From NCBI RefSeq assembly GCF_003443995.1, contig NZ_QWEY01000006.1, forward strand, positions 1-64,000: a stretch of 64,000 nt of DNA, read 5' to 3'. Numbering within the stretch: position 1 is the first letter of the stretch; every line of letters begins with the position of its first letter. Source of the stretch: Pseudotabrizicola alkalilacus (lineage in GTDB: Bacteria > Pseudomonadota > Alphaproteobacteria > Rhodobacterales > Rhodobacteraceae). Shown piece by piece: positions 17,851 through 27,361 of the stretch. The translations under genes were made by a program, and so were the position numbers. The notes under the pieces were generated by a model. The model worked only from the letters and a program-made list of their open reading frames with translations, searched no databases and was not told the origin of the DNA.

Positions 17851-18632
17851 CGGAACCCCTCCTCACCATCATGGTGCAGCCGGGGGCCGCGCTCTTCAAT
17901 CGGCTCAAGTGCTTGATCCACCGGCACATTGGGCGCCGCTGACGCTTCCGCCAGTCGCGTCGCCGGGTTATGCGCCCATTTCACCGCATTCAGGATCACC
18001 CGCTGCACATGCGCGTTATGATAGGTCGGATAGGTCTCATGCCCCGGACGGAAGTAAAACACCGACCCCGCTCCGCGCTTGTAGGTCAGGCCAGAGCGGA
18101 ACACCTCGCCGCCCTGAAACCACGACACGAACACCGTCTCCATCGGTTCGGGCACGCCAAAGGGCTCGCCATACATTTCCTCATTCTCAAGCTCGAAATG
18201 ATCCGGCAGCCCCGCGGCAATCGGGTGGTTGCGGCTGGTCAGCCAGATCCGCTCCCGCTCGCCCGCCTCGCGCCAGGTCAGGTTGCAGGGCGCGCCCATC
18301 AGCCGCTTGAACGGCTTGGCAAAATGCGCCGAGTGCAGGAAAATCGCCCCCATGCCGGACCACACCGCATTGCACACCCGCTCCACGACCTCATCGGCCA
18401 CATCCCCGTGCGCCGCGTGGCCCCACCAGATCAGCACATCGGTCTCGGCCAGCTTCTGCGCCGTCAGCCCATGCTCCGGGTCCTGCAACGTGACGGTCGA
18501 GGCCGCAATCCCGGCATCGCCGTTCAGGGCATCGGCAATCGCCGTATGCATGCCATTGGGATAAATCCCGGCCACGACCTTGTTCTCTCGCTCGTGAACA
18601 TTCTCACCCCAGACCGTCACCCGGATCGCCAT
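17847..18632 (-). CDS. ThuA-like (trehalose utilisation) protein
   Basis: This 261-residue ThuA-domain protein has a glutamine-amidotransferase-like fold, with [33 protein letters not shown] and the conserved end [20 protein letters not shown]. The start at 18632 reads [16 protein letters not shown]; the longer frame to 18683 would run through the operator. Family members act on keto-sugars together with ThuB. No sugar transporter of its own is seen in the window; the TRAP system upstream is of the keto-acid type. Confidence 0.85.
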   Translation of the reverse strand: MAIRVTVWGENVHERENKVVAGIYPNGMHTAIADALNGDAGIAASTVTLQDPEHGLTAQKLAETDVLIWWGHAAHGDVADEVVERVCNAVWSGMGAIFLHSAHFAKPFKRLMGAPCNLTWREAGERERIWLTSRNHPIAAGLPDHFELENEEMYGEPFGVPEPMETVFVSWFQGGEVFRSGLTYKRGAGSVFYFRPGHETYPTYHNAHVQRVILNAVKWAHNPATRLAEASAAPNVPVDQALEPIEERGPRLHHDGEEGFR

Positions 18633-18667
18633 CGCGAATCTCTCCCTTGCTTGCGCTAACGCGGGCT

Positions 18668-18693
18668 GGATAGCACTATCCAAAGCGCTTTGG
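18668..18693. promoter_or_regulatory. LacI-type operator with adjacent palindrome upstream of thuA-like gene
   Basis: CCAAAGCGCTTTGG (18680-18693) is a perfect 14-base palindrome with the AAAGCGCTTT core typical of LacI/GalR-family repressors. It overlaps by two bases a second dyad, GGATAG-CA-CTATCC (18668-18681). Both lie 36-61 bases upstream of the thuA-like start, a position suitable for repression. No lacI-family gene is in the window, so the repressor would act in trans. Confidence 0.65.
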
Positions 18694-18747
18694 CAGAGGG
18701 GTCAATCGCCGGGCGGCAAAGCCTCGCCGCCCACAGGAAAACCGAGA

Positions 18748-21099
18748 TCAGCCCAGCAGATTGGGCACGATGGTCACAATCCATGGCGCGAAATACAGCA
18801 GCAACAATGCACCCATCTGGATCAGCACAAACGGGATCACCCCGGTATAGATCTGCCGCGTCGTCACCTCCTTCGGGGCCACGCCGCGCAGATAAAACAG
18901 CGCAAAGCCAAACGGCGGTGTCAGAAAACTGGTCTGCAGATTGACCGTAATCATGATCGTGACCCAACTCGGGTCAAACGTGCCGCCATAAATCACCGGC
19001 CCGACAATCGGCACCACGATGTAAATGATCTCCAGAAAATCCAGCACAAAGCCCAGGATGAACAGCACCAGCATCACGATCAGAAACGCCGTCAGCTCAT
19101 TGTCGAAACTGCGCAGAAAGCTCTGGATGTAATGCTCGCCGCCAAAGCTGATCAGCACCAGATTCAGGATCTGGCTGCCGATCAGAATGGCGAACACCAT
19201 GCTGGTGATCTTGGCCGTCTCGCGCACCACCGAGGTCAGCACCGCCCCGCGCCACAACACCCAGCAGGCATACAGGATGCCGAACATGGTAAAGCTATAG
19301 GCCGCCATCGCCACCCAGAACGCGACGATCTGTTCCGTCGTCGTGGTGCCCAGGCCCAGCCGCAGGTCAAAGTTCACGCCGACCAGCAGCATGATCACCA
19401 GCGCAAACGACGCACCGATGATGATCTTGGGGCTTCGCCCACTGTCTTTCAGCCGCCGATAGGCCGCCAGCAACAGCGCGCCACCCGCCCCCAGCGCCGC
19501 AGCCGGGGTGGGGTTGGTGATGCCGCCAAGGATAGACCCCAGCACCGCCACCACCAGCACCAGCGGCGGGAACACCACCCGCACAATGTCGCTCTGCGTC
19601 AACATCGGCATCGCCGCCCACACCGCATAAATCACCAGCCCGAACGGCACCGCCAGCCACAGCAGGCTGATCCCCGGCGACATCAGCGGCCCGATCATCA
19701 GCGCATCCACCGCCAACCCCAGCGCCACCCCGGCCAGCCCGATCCAGACCGGCCGATGATCCGCCATCGGGGCCAGCCCCCGCGCCGTGGTCAGGGTCAG
19801 CGCCGCCAGCAGCAGCAGCACCGCCACGCCCGACCCGACGGGCGCCCGGCTGTCCTCGCGGGCGACCCGTGCCGCAGCACGCTCCTCCGGTGTCAGCGCC
19901 CGCGCCTGTGCAGCCCCTCCGGCCTCGGCAATCGCTGCCTGTTCGGCCACCGCTGCATCCCAGGCGGCCTGACCGTGCAAGGCGATCATGCTGGCCTTGC
20001 ACTGCTCAGAGACATTGGTGCGCAGCGACGCGCCCTGTCCACCCGCGCTGAAACTGTCCACCGTCATGTCCTGAGAGCCAATCAGGTTGACCTGGGAAAG
20101 CATCAGAAACCCGCCGATCAGCGCCACCGGCACGATCAGAAACCAGGTCGTCGCCTCGCGCCGGGTGACAATCTGCCCCGACCCTTGGGTCAGCTGGATC
20201 GCCGGAGCCTTTGACGGATTGGCCAGCGCAAAGCCAAAGGCATAGGCGGCATACAGAAACGCCAGCATCAGCCCCGGCAAAATCGCCGCCTGAAACAGCG
20301 TGCCCACCGACACCACCGCCGCGCGGCCCAGATAGGTCAGCGCATCCGAACAGCCCGCCGCCTGCGCCCGCACTTCCTGACCCGAGGCATAGAGATCCCC
20401 GGCCATCGTGCCCAAAAGCACAATCACAATCGACGGCGGAATGATCTGCCCCAGCGTGCCACTGGCCGCGATCACCCCGGTCGCCAGCTGCGGGCTGTAC
20501 CCGGCGCGCAGCATGGTGGGCAGGCTCAAAAGCCCCATCGTCACCACCGTCGCCCCGACAATCCCGGTCGATGCCGCCAGAAACGCCCCCACCACCACGA
20601 CTGATACCGCCAGCCCCCCCGGCAGCGGGCCAAACACCCGCGCCATCGTGGTCAGCAGATCATTGGCGATCTTGGACCGCTCCAGCACGATCCCCATCAT
20701 CACGAACATCAGCACCGCCAGCAGCGTCTCAATCGACGCCCCCGCAATGACCCGCTCATTCATCCGGTTGACGATGAACGACAGGTTGCGGTCCATCGCG
20801 GTTTCCCAGCCACCGGGAAACAGCGACACCTCCACCCGCGGCAGATCGGGATAGCGAAAGGTGGTGATGTCAATCGCCGCCACCCCCTGCGCCAGCAGCG
20901 CGCGATACGCCTCCGACCCGGAGTCTATCGCCTGATGGATCAGCACCCCGGACGAATCCAGCGCCGCGATAAGGCCAAACCCGATGATCCCGGCTCCGCC
21001 GATGGCAAAGGCTACCGGAAACCCTGAAATGATCCCGCCAAACAAGCACAAAAACACGATAATCAGACCGACCTCAACGCCGTCCAGACCAAAAAGCAT
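18748..21099 (-). CDS. TRAP transporter large permease, oversized (DctM/TakM-like)
   Basis: This 783-residue integral membrane protein is the large subunit of a TRAP transporter. The N-terminal part (with FVMMGIVLERSKIANDLL and IIPPSIVIVLLGTMAGDLYASG) and the C-terminal part (LDFLEIIYIVVPIVGPVIY) are the normal DctM halves. Between them is an extra stretch of about 250-300 residues: an Ala/Glu-rich soluble loop, then several additional hydrophobic segments. Typical DctM is about 430 residues. Extended forms of this sort are known in the mannitol/chloroaromatic/keto-acid TRAP subgroup. It follows dctQ by 15 bases. Confidence 0.9.
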   Translation of the reverse strand: MLFGLDGVEVGLIIVFLCLFGGIISGFPVAFAIGGAGIIGFGLIAALDSSGVLIHQAIDSGSEAYRALLAQGVAAIDITTFRYPDLPRVEVSLFPGGWETAMDRNLSFIVNRMNERVIAGASIETLLAVLMFVMMGIVLERSKIANDLLTTMARVFGPLPGGLAVSVVVVGAFLAASTGIVGATVVTMGLLSLPTMLRAGYSPQLATGVIAASGTLGQIIPPSIVIVLLGTMAGDLYASGQEVRAQAAGCSDALTYLGRAAVVSVGTLFQAAILPGLMLAFLYAAYAFGFALANPSKAPAIQLTQGSGQIVTRREATTWFLIVPVALIGGFLMLSQVNLIGSQDMTVDSFSAGGQGASLRTNVSEQCKASMIALHGQAAWDAAVAEQAAIAEAGGAAQARALTPEERAAARVAREDSRAPVGSGVAVLLLLAALTLTTARGLAPMADHRPVWIGLAGVALGLAVDALMIGPLMSPGISLLWLAVPFGLVIYAVWAAMPMLTQSDIVRVVFPPLVLVVAVLGSILGGITNPTPAAALGAGGALLLAAYRRLKDSGRSPKIIIGASFALVIMLLVGVNFDLRLGLGTTTTEQIVAFWVAMAAYSFTMFGILYACWVLWRGAVLTSVVRETAKITSMVFAILIGSQILNLVLISFGGEHYIQSFLRSFDNELTAFLIVMLVLFILGFVLDFLEIIYIVVPIVGPVIYGGTFDPSWVTIMITVNLQTSFLTPPFGFALFYLRGVAPKEVTTRQIYTGVIPFVLIQMGALLLLYFAPWIVTIVPNLLG

Positions 21100-21114
21100 A
21101 CTCAGATCCGCCCC

Positions 21115-22053
21115 TTATCGTGATTGCAGGTCTTGGGTGCTGCCGCCCGGCGCATCCCGGTCCAGATAGCGCCCCTCAGCGGCTGGCCCCTCGACGAACT
21201 CCAGATACGACCGCCAGAAAAACGCCCAGGCATGAATGAACACCAGCGCGCAGAACGCGATCATCAGCAGCTTGAACAGGAAATAGGCGTCAAAGCCATT
21301 GGGCGAAAACGCGATGGTCTCGACATTCCATTTGAAAATCCGCGCCTTGGCCAGCAATGACTCCAGCTTGTCACTCGCCGACACCTTCGGCGTGACCAGT
21401 GATCGCCACATGAAATACCATGAATAGAGCCAGGTCAGTACCGCTGCCGGCATCATGAACAGCAGGCACCCCGCCATATCAATCACGCGCCGGGTGCGGA
21501 ACCGCACGTTGGCATAGAGCAGATCCACCCGCACATGACCGCCCTGCACAAAGGTATAGGTGATGCACAGGCAGACGATCATCGCATTGTACAGCTTCAG
21601 CTCTTCCGACCACCATGACAGATCGCGCAGGAACGACGGCCCCGGCAACAGCGGATAGCCAAAGGGCGCAAAGGGGCCAAACTCCAGCGTCGCCACCCGG
21701 AATATGCGCTGCAGAAAGATGATCACGATCTGCTGCAACACCATCAACAGCCCGAACCAGGCCACAAACCGCCCGATCCCATTGGCAAAGCCTTCCAAGC
21801 CCCGCACCATCCCCCACATCACGCTGCGGCGCGCCATGCCGACCCCGGTCAGCACCAGAAATGCCGTGAGCACCACAAAGAAAAACTCGACCGAGGCCCC
21901 GTAATAGATGAACCGGGCCAGCGCCTCCCGGTCCGCCCAGTTCAGCCACAGCCCCGGGTTGGCCACCGCCACGCCGAAGTTGACAAAAGCCATCCCGATA
22001 TGGCCGATCACCCAACCGATTGCGTCCAGCACGTCGTCCCCCGTCACATCCAA
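21115..22053 (-). CDS. TRAP transporter small permease (DctQ/TakQ-like)
   Basis: This 312-residue membrane protein has about six hydrophobic segments and the DctQ core VCLCITYTFVQGGHVRVDLLYANV. It is longer than common DctQ (about 170-200), again matching the extended keto-acid TRAP subgroup. It links the binding protein to the large permease. The ATG at 22053 (MDVTGDDVLD) lies 11 bases beyond copy B of the intercistronic repeat. Confidence 0.9.
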   Translation of the reverse strand: MDVTGDDVLDAIGWVIGHIGMAFVNFGVAVANPGLWLNWADREALARFIYYGASVEFFFVVLTAFLVLTGVGMARRSVMWGMVRGLEGFANGIGRFVAWFGLLMVLQQIVIIFLQRIFRVATLEFGPFAPFGYPLLPGPSFLRDLSWWSEELKLYNAMIVCLCITYTFVQGGHVRVDLLYANVRFRTRRVIDMAGCLLFMMPAAVLTWLYSWYFMWRSLVTPKVSASDKLESLLAKARIFKWNVETIAFSPNGFDAYFLFKLLMIAFCALVFIHAWAFFWRSYLEFVEGPAAEGRYLDRDAPGGSTQDLQSR

Positions 22054-22063
22054 CCCGCCCCCT

Positions 22064-22115
22064 CATTTTCTGTCTGAAAATATCCCAGGGGGGTCCGGGG
22101 GGAGGATCCCCCCGG
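22064..22115 (-). repeat. Intercistronic repeat, copy B (dctP-dctQ)
   Basis: Read on the minus strand: a GC hairpin near the dctP side, then GGGATATTTTCAGAC and AGAAAATGA toward dctQ. It is oriented with transcription. The box end lies 11 bases before the dctQ ATG. It may act as a post-dctP hairpin that keeps the binding protein message more stable than the permease message. Confidence 0.75.
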
Positions 22116-22166
22116 GGTCAGCCAAAAGCACAGCGCCAGCAGGACAAAAGCCTGCCAGCGCCGCCC

Positions 22167-23252
22167 TTATCCCAGCACGCGGTCGCGTTGTGCCGTATAG
22201 GTGCCATCCGAGATCTTCAGCCAGGACGACGACGACTTCATCGAGGTCATCGCAGAGTCATAGACCTTCTTGTAGATCTCATCCCCCATGTTCTCGTCAT
22301 GCACCGCCTGACTGGCTGCGCCAAACGCATCCCAGACCGTATCGGGGAATTCCATCGTGCGCACGCCCGCCGCCTGCAACCGCGACAAGGCCGCGCCGTT
22401 CTGGGTCAGGAACTGTGCCAGATTCCACTGGTGACCCTCGCCCGAGACGATCTCGATGATCTTCTGCTGCACCGGAGTCAGGCTTTCGAACACATCGCGG
22501 TTGGTGGCCAGCGACAGGCCCGCGCCCGGCTCGTGGAACCCTGCGGGGTAATAGATCTTGGTGATCTCCTGCAGACCCAGCTTTTCATCGGCCCAGGGTC
22601 CGATCCACTCCGTCCCGTCAATCGCCCCGGAAGACAGCGCCTGATACACTTCTGACCCCGGAATGTTCTGAACGCTCGCCCCCATCTTGCCCAGCGCAAG
22701 CCCGCCCAGACCCGGCATGCGGAACTTCAGCCCCTGAAAATCCTCCGGCCCGGTGATCTCCTTGCGGAACCAGCCGCCGCCCTGCGCGCCGGTGTTGCCA
22801 GCCAGGAACGACTTGATACCAAAGATCTGGCCCAGCTCGTCATGCAGCTCCATCCCGCCGTTGTGGTAATACCAGTTCGCCAGCTCCTGCGCGGTCATGC
22901 CAAAGGGCACGGCGGTAAAGAACGCATAGGCCGGGTGCTGGCCAACAAAGTAATAGTCCGCCCCGTGATACATATCGGCCTGACCCGAGGTCACGGCGTC
23001 AAACACCTCGAACGCTCCCACCAACTCGCCCGCCGCCTTCAGATCCACCGTCAGCTGGCCATCGGTCAGCGCGGTGATCATGTCGGCACAGCGCTGCGCA
23101 GAATCGTGCACCCCCGCCAGACCGCGCCCCCAGGTCGTCACCAGCGTCAGCGTGCGGTTGCCTTGCGCATACATCGGCGCGGCCAGCGTGGTCGCAGCAG
23201 CAGCGGTCGCGCCCCCAAGCGCAGCCTTCGTCAAAAAGGAACGACGGTCCAT
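22167..23252 (-). CDS. TRAP transporter substrate-binding protein (TakP-like, 2-oxo acids)
   Basis: This 361-residue periplasmic DctP-family protein has a Tat-like signal (MDRRSFLTKAALGGATAAAA, residues 1-20 and beyond) like TakP of R. sphaeroides, which binds pyruvate and other 2-oxo acids with Na+. Conserved segments include GADYYFVGQHPAYAFFTAVPFGM and PAGFHEPGAGLSLATN. The start at 23252 follows GGGAGGAG. It is the first gene of the TRAP operon. The substrate is inferred from family resemblance only. Confidence 0.9.
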   Translation of the reverse strand: MDRRSFLTKAALGGATAAAATTLAAPMYAQGNRTLTLVTTWGRGLAGVHDSAQRCADMITALTDGQLTVDLKAAGELVGAFEVFDAVTSGQADMYHGADYYFVGQHPAYAFFTAVPFGMTAQELANWYYHNGGMELHDELGQIFGIKSFLAGNTGAQGGGWFRKEITGPEDFQGLKFRMPGLGGLALGKMGASVQNIPGSEVYQALSSGAIDGTEWIGPWADEKLGLQEITKIYYPAGFHEPGAGLSLATNRDVFESLTPVQQKIIEIVSGEGHQWNLAQFLTQNGAALSRLQAAGVRTMEFPDTVWDAFGAASQAVHDENMGDEIYKKVYDSAMTSMKSSSSWLKISDGTYTAQRDRVLG

Positions 23253-23312
23253 AGGCACTCTCCTCCCGTTTATGATTGATCCTCGGATGGCCTCCACCAT
23301 CCCGGCCTGATG

Positions 23313-23333
23313 ACAGTATCGTGACCACTGTCC
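23313..23333. promoter_or_regulatory. Inverted repeat GACAGT-N9-ACTGTC between TRAP genes and two-component system
   Basis: Perfect 6-base arms (23313-23318 and 23328-23333) with a 9-base spacer lie in the divergent 244-base interval, about 60 bases upstream of the takP-like start. Dimeric NarL/FixJ-type regulators bind such dyads, so it may be a target of the adjacent response regulator. Confidence 0.4.
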
Positions 23334-23496
23334 CGCGAAAATACCGACAACTACGCAGATCACCCCCTGAACCGTCAAAAACATCGCAGGCGCAGGACCG
23401 CTCTCCCGACAGTTTTCTACACCCCGCGCCCCTGATGCCCCGTTGACCCGGCCCGCATCCCCCCGCACTCTGCCCGCCAGCGTCAGGGGGAACGGC

Positions 23497-24900
23497 ATGA
23501 CCATGCGCCGGACAGGCAGGCACAGGCTCAGCTACGGGCAAAAGGTCTTTCTGCTTGCCACCCTGCCGCTTGTTCTGGCCATGGCAATCCTGTCGGTTCT
23601 GGTCTCGCGCGAGGCGCGGCAGATGTCAGAGCGTGAAATCGCAGTGCTGGAGGCGCAGCTGATCGCCACAAAGCGCACCGAGCTGAAAAATTACCTCTCC
23701 ATCGCCCGCACCGCCTTTGGCCCGATCTATGGCAACGCCCTGCCCGACGACCAGATCGCCAAAACCCGCGTGGCCCAGATCCTTGCTGCGATGACCTATG
23801 GCACAGACGGCTTTTTCTTTGTCTACGACTATGACGGGCGCAACATCGTCAGCCCACGCCAGACCTGGCTGATCGAAAAGAACTGGGCCGGGCTGAACGA
23901 CAGCGAAGGCACCCCGGTCGTGGACCGGCTGATCGAACTGGCGCGACAAGGATCGGGCTTTCACAGCTATGTCTGGCCCAGACCCACCTCGGGCCGCGAC
24001 GGCCGGATGATCACCTATGTTATCGGCCTGCAAGACTGGCGGTGGGCGGTCGGGACCGGCGTTTTCATCGACGATGTGCTGACCTCGGTTGCCGCCGCCC
24101 GCGCCGAGACCGAGGCGCGCGTCACCCGTACCTTTGTCTATATCGGGGCGATCACCGCCGCCGCCGTGCTGGCGGTATTCCTCTCCGGTCTGATCCTCAA
24201 CCTGCGCGAAAGGCGTCTGGCGGATCAAAAACTCAAAGCCCTGACACAGCGCATCTTTGAGACACAGGAAGAGGAACGCGGCCGCGTCGCCCGCGAACTC
24301 CACGACAGCATAAGCCAGATCCTTGTCGGCGTGCGCTACACGCTTGAACTCGCCCGCAGGCGGCTGACCATCAATGATGCCCGCGCGGGCGAAAGTCTGG
24401 GGCAAGGCATCGAGAACCTCAACGGTGCGATTCAAGAGGTGCGCCGCATCAGCCGCGACCTGCGCCCCGGCGTGCTTGATGACCTCGGCCTTGGCCCCGC
24501 GCTGCAATCCTTGGCCGAAGAATTCGGTCGCCGCACCGGCATCACAGTCGATTATGTCACCAACCCGTTCCGCAACCGCCTTGATCCAGAGGCGAAAATC
24601 GCCCTCTACCGCATCGCGCAAGAGGCGCTGACCAATATCGAACGCCATTCCGGCGCCACCCGGGTCAAGATGCTGGTGCGCGGCACAAAAACCGGCGCTG
24701 TGGTCAGGATCGAAGACAACGGCCACGGCATGCCCGCCAACCGCCGCGACGGGCTTGGCTTGCGCAACATGGCTGAGCGGATGGAACGGCTTGACGGCAC
24801 CCTGCGCATCCTGTCATCCCGAACCGGCACGTTGATCGAGGCGCAGGTGCCCCTGTCCCACATGCTCCCCCCGACCGGAACCGCAGAGGCGCAAGGATGA
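23497..24900 (+). CDS. Cache-domain sensor histidine kinase (NarX/UhpB-like HisKA_3)
   Basis: This 467-residue membrane kinase starts at the ATG at 23497, after AGGGGGA. It has a first membrane segment (about 15-33), a periplasmic single-Cache ligand domain (about 40-200; YGTDGFFFVYDYDG and WAVGTGVFID are typical), a second membrane segment (about 212-234), a HisKA_3 domain with the phospho-accepting His in ARELHDSISQ, and an HATPase_c domain (NIERHSG, DNGHGM, GLGLRNM). Cache domains of this kind bind small organic acids. It overlaps the response regulator by 4 bases and is divergent from the TRAP operon, suggesting that it controls it. Confidence 0.9.
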   Translation: MTMRRTGRHRLSYGQKVFLLATLPLVLAMAILSVLVSREARQMSEREIAVLEAQLIATKRTELKNYLSIARTAFGPIYGNALPDDQIAKTRVAQILAAMTYGTDGFFFVYDYDGRNIVSPRQTWLIEKNWAGLNDSEGTPVVDRLIELARQGSGFHSYVWPRPTSGRDGRMITYVIGLQDWRWAVGTGVFIDDVLTSVAAARAETEARVTRTFVYIGAITAAAVLAVFLSGLILNLRERRLADQKLKALTQRIFETQEEERGRVARELHDSISQILVGVRYTLELARRRLTINDARAGESLGQGIENLNGAIQEVRRISRDLRPGVLDDLGLGPALQSLAEEFGRRTGITVDYVTNPFRNRLDPEAKIALYRIAQEALTNIERHSGATRVKMLVRGTKTGAVVRIEDNGHGMPANRRDGLGLRNMAERMERLDGTLRILSSRTGTLIEAQVPLSHMLPPTGTAEAQG

Positions 24901-25583
24901 CCCAGACCGCACATACCCCTGTTTTGCAACAGACCGATGCCCTACCCCAGACCCGCGTTCTGATCGTCGATGATCACCCGATGGTGGCCGCGGGCATCCG
25001 CGCCATTCTGGAAACCTATGACGATATCCACATCGTCGGCACCCTGTCCAACGGGCGCGATGCCATCGACCGCGTGGCCGAGCTTGACCCCGATGTCATG
25101 CTGCTCGACCTCAACATGCCGCAGATCAGCGGCTTGACCGCGACCGAAATCATTCTGGAACGCCGTCCCGACACCCGCATCCTGATCCTGTCAATGCACG
25201 ACAGCCCCGAATACATCTCCACCGCGCTCAGCCATGGCGCGATGGGCTACCTGCTCAAGGATGTGCCGACCGAGGAGGTCAAGCTGGCCATCGACACCGT
25301 GATGCAGGGCCGCCGCTATCTGTGCACCGGGGCCAGCGAAAGCCTTAAACCGCTTGCCAATGACGCGCGCGAGCCCCTGACCAGCCGCGAACAAACCATC
25401 CTGTTGGAACTGGCGCAGGGCCGGTCCAACAAGGAGGTGGCCATCGCGCTGGATATATCGGTGCGCACGGTGGAAACCCACCGCAAGAACATCAAGCGCA
25501 AACTCGGCATCGCCTCCACCGCGGGCCTCACCCGTTATGCGATGGAACATGGCGTGTTGCAGGGCACCGGACAGGGCCGCTGA
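24897..25583 (+). CDS. LuxR/NarL-family response regulator
   Basis: This 228-residue regulator has a receiver domain (about 20-137) with the acidic pair in VLIVDDHP, the phospho-accepting Asp in VMLLDLNMP and the conserved Lys in YLLKDVP, plus a C-terminal LuxR helix-turn-helix (LTSREQTILLELAQGRSNKEV). It is the partner of the kinase encoded immediately upstream. Its probable targets are the divergent TRAP promoter and its own operon. Confidence 0.92.
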   Translation: MTQTAHTPVLQQTDALPQTRVLIVDDHPMVAAGIRAILETYDDIHIVGTLSNGRDAIDRVAELDPDVMLLDLNMPQISGLTATEIILERRPDTRILILSMHDSPEYISTALSHGAMGYLLKDVPTEEVKLAIDTVMQGRRYLCTGASESLKPLANDAREPLTSREQTILLELAQGRSNKEVAIALDISVRTVETHRKNIKRKLGIASTAGLTRYAMEHGVLQGTGQGR

Positions 25584-25594
25584 CCGGAAAGACG

Positions 25595-26323
25595 ATGGCG
25601 GATTCAATAAAACCCCCACCCGCAGCCCTTGGCCTGCACCCCAGACACCCGCTGACCGGCGGCCACCGCAATACCGTCTGGCTGTGCGACGGGCCGCAAG
25701 GCCCGGTCGTCGCCAAATCCACCCGCCGGACCGAAGCGCAATTGCGCTGGCTAACCCCCTTGCACCACGCCGCCCGCGCTGCAGGCTTCCTTGTCCCCAG
25801 CCTGAAGCAAAGCCCCTCCGGCCACGTCCTGCATCAAGGCTGGACCATCGAGCCTTGGGTTCAGGGCCGCGCCGCCCAAACCTCTGACATGGCCGCCCTC
25901 GTCTCACGCATCCGTGCCTTTCACGCCACCTGCCCGGTGCTGCCTCAGCGTCCCGGCTTTTGCAGCCTGCCCGAACTCATCACCCAGATCCGCAGCGGCG
26001 ACATTGACCTCACTCCGCTGCCCGCCAATATCCTGCCCGATCTGCGCAACGCATGGGCTGCCGTCAAAGATGCCCTTGCCCAACCGATCCACGGCGATCT
26101 TGGCCCGGCCAATGTGATCCTGACAGATGGCGGCCCCTGCCTGATCGACTGGGACGAATCCCGCGTTGACCTTCCTGCGCTTGACCTCATCCACAGCGCC
26201 CCACAGCCGCCCGAAATCACCCGCGCACATCTCGCGCTGGAAATCGCCTCCTGCTGGCACTCCGAACCGGACCATGCCCGGCACCTGCTGGCCCGGTTCA
26301 GCCTTTCTACCAACGGTTCATAA
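25595..26323 (+). CDS. Small phosphotransferase of the APH/choline kinase fold
   Basis: This 242-residue kinase-like protein has the APH signatures HGDLGPANVIL (catalytic loop) and CLIDWDESRVDLPALDL (metal-binding Asp). The N-lobe is short. It starts 11 bases after the response regulator stop and may be co-transcribed. The substrate is unknown: aminoglycoside, homoserine, choline or fructosamine-type roles are all possible, and antibiotic resistance is not implied. Confidence 0.75.
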   Translation: MADSIKPPPAALGLHPRHPLTGGHRNTVWLCDGPQGPVVAKSTRRTEAQLRWLTPLHHAARAAGFLVPSLKQSPSGHVLHQGWTIEPWVQGRAAQTSDMAALVSRIRAFHATCPVLPQRPGFCSLPELITQIRSGDIDLTPLPANILPDLRNAWAAVKDALAQPIHGDLGPANVILTDGGPCLIDWDESRVDLPALDLIHSAPQPPEITRAHLALEIASCWHSEPDHARHLLARFSLSTNGS

Positions 26324-26434
26324 AACCCACATCCCTAACGGAACCTTACCCGCGCCCCTTGCATTTCATCCGGGCACACCAAAGTCATGGCCATACCGAA
26401 CCACAGGCCAACAGCCACCAACGGGGAAGCCATC

Positions 26435-27349
26435 TTGACCTATATCCTGTTCTGCATCGGCCTCGTCGCCCTGTTTCTGGGCGGCGAGTATCTGGTGCGC
26501 GGCGCATCGAATATTGCCCGCCACTTCAACCTGTCGCCCATGGTCATCGGCCTGACCATCGTGGGTTTTGGCACCTCGGCCCCCGAGCTTCTGGTCTCGG
26601 TCCAGGCCGCCCTTGCCGGTCAGCCCGCGATTGCCATCGGCAATGTGCTGGGCTCCAATATTGCCAACATCCTGCTCATCCTGGGGACATCAGCCGTCAT
26701 CGCGGCGCTGATGATCCCCTTGCGCAAGGTCTGGCGCGATCTGGGCATCATGATCGTGGCCACCGCAGCACTCTGGGTCATGCTGCTGGATGGCGTGATC
26801 TCACGGGTTGACGGGGTGATCCTGCTGCTCGGTCTGGCGGTCTTCATGGTGATGGCCTTTGTGCTGGGCAAAGAGGAACCCGATCTTGACGCAGCACCCC
26901 CGGCAAAGATGTCGATCTCCATTGCGCAAACCCTTGGCGGGTTGGTCGTGCTGGTGATCGGCGCGCGCCTTCTGGTGGACAGCGCCACCATCATCGCACA
27001 GTCGTTCGGCGTGTCCGAAGCTGTGATCGCCCTCACCGTCGTCGCCGTCGGCACCAGCCTGCCGGAACTGGCAACATCGGTGATTGCGGCCTTTCGAAAG
27101 CAGACCGAAATCGCGGTCGGCAATGTGATCGGATCGAACATCTTCAACATCCTGTCGATCCTCGGCATCACCGCCCTGATCACCCCCATCCCCGCAGACC
27201 CGCGCTTTGCCAGCACTGACATGCCATGGGTTGCCGGAACCGCCGTCGTGCTGGTGCTGTTTGCCGTGCTGCTCAAGGGCATCCCCCGCCTTGCGGGCGT
27301 GGCCTTGCTGGCCGTCTACGCCGGATATGTCGGGCTGATGATGGCCTGA
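26435..27349 (+). CDS. CaCA-family calcium/sodium antiporter
   Basis: This roughly 304-residue membrane protein has the two alpha repeats of Na+/Ca2+ exchangers: VGFGTSAPELLVS with IGNVLGSNIAN, and VAVGTSLPELATS with VGNVIGSNIFN. It exchanges Ca2+ or a similar cation for Na+ or H+ (YrbG-like). The TTG at 26435, preceded by GGGGAAG at good spacing and giving MTYILFCIGL, is the better start; an in-frame ATG at 26387 would add 16 non-membrane residues. Confidence 0.9.
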   Translation: MTYILFCIGLVALFLGGEYLVRGASNIARHFNLSPMVIGLTIVGFGTSAPELLVSVQAALAGQPAIAIGNVLGSNIANILLILGTSAVIAALMIPLRKVWRDLGIMIVATAALWVMLLDGVISRVDGVILLLGLAVFMVMAFVLGKEEPDLDAAPPAKMSISIAQTLGGLVVLVIGARLLVDSATIIAQSFGVSEAVIALTVVAVGTSLPELATSVIAAFRKQTEIAVGNVIGSNIFNILSILGITALITPIPADPRFASTDMPWVAGTAVVLVLFAVLLKGIPRLAGVALLAVYAGYVGLMMA

Positions 27350-27361
27350 TGCACCCGCACG

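Noticed and set aside
25595-26323. Aminoglycoside resistance gene
   Set aside because: The APH fold is shared by many metabolic kinases and nothing here points to a drug substrate or a mobile context.
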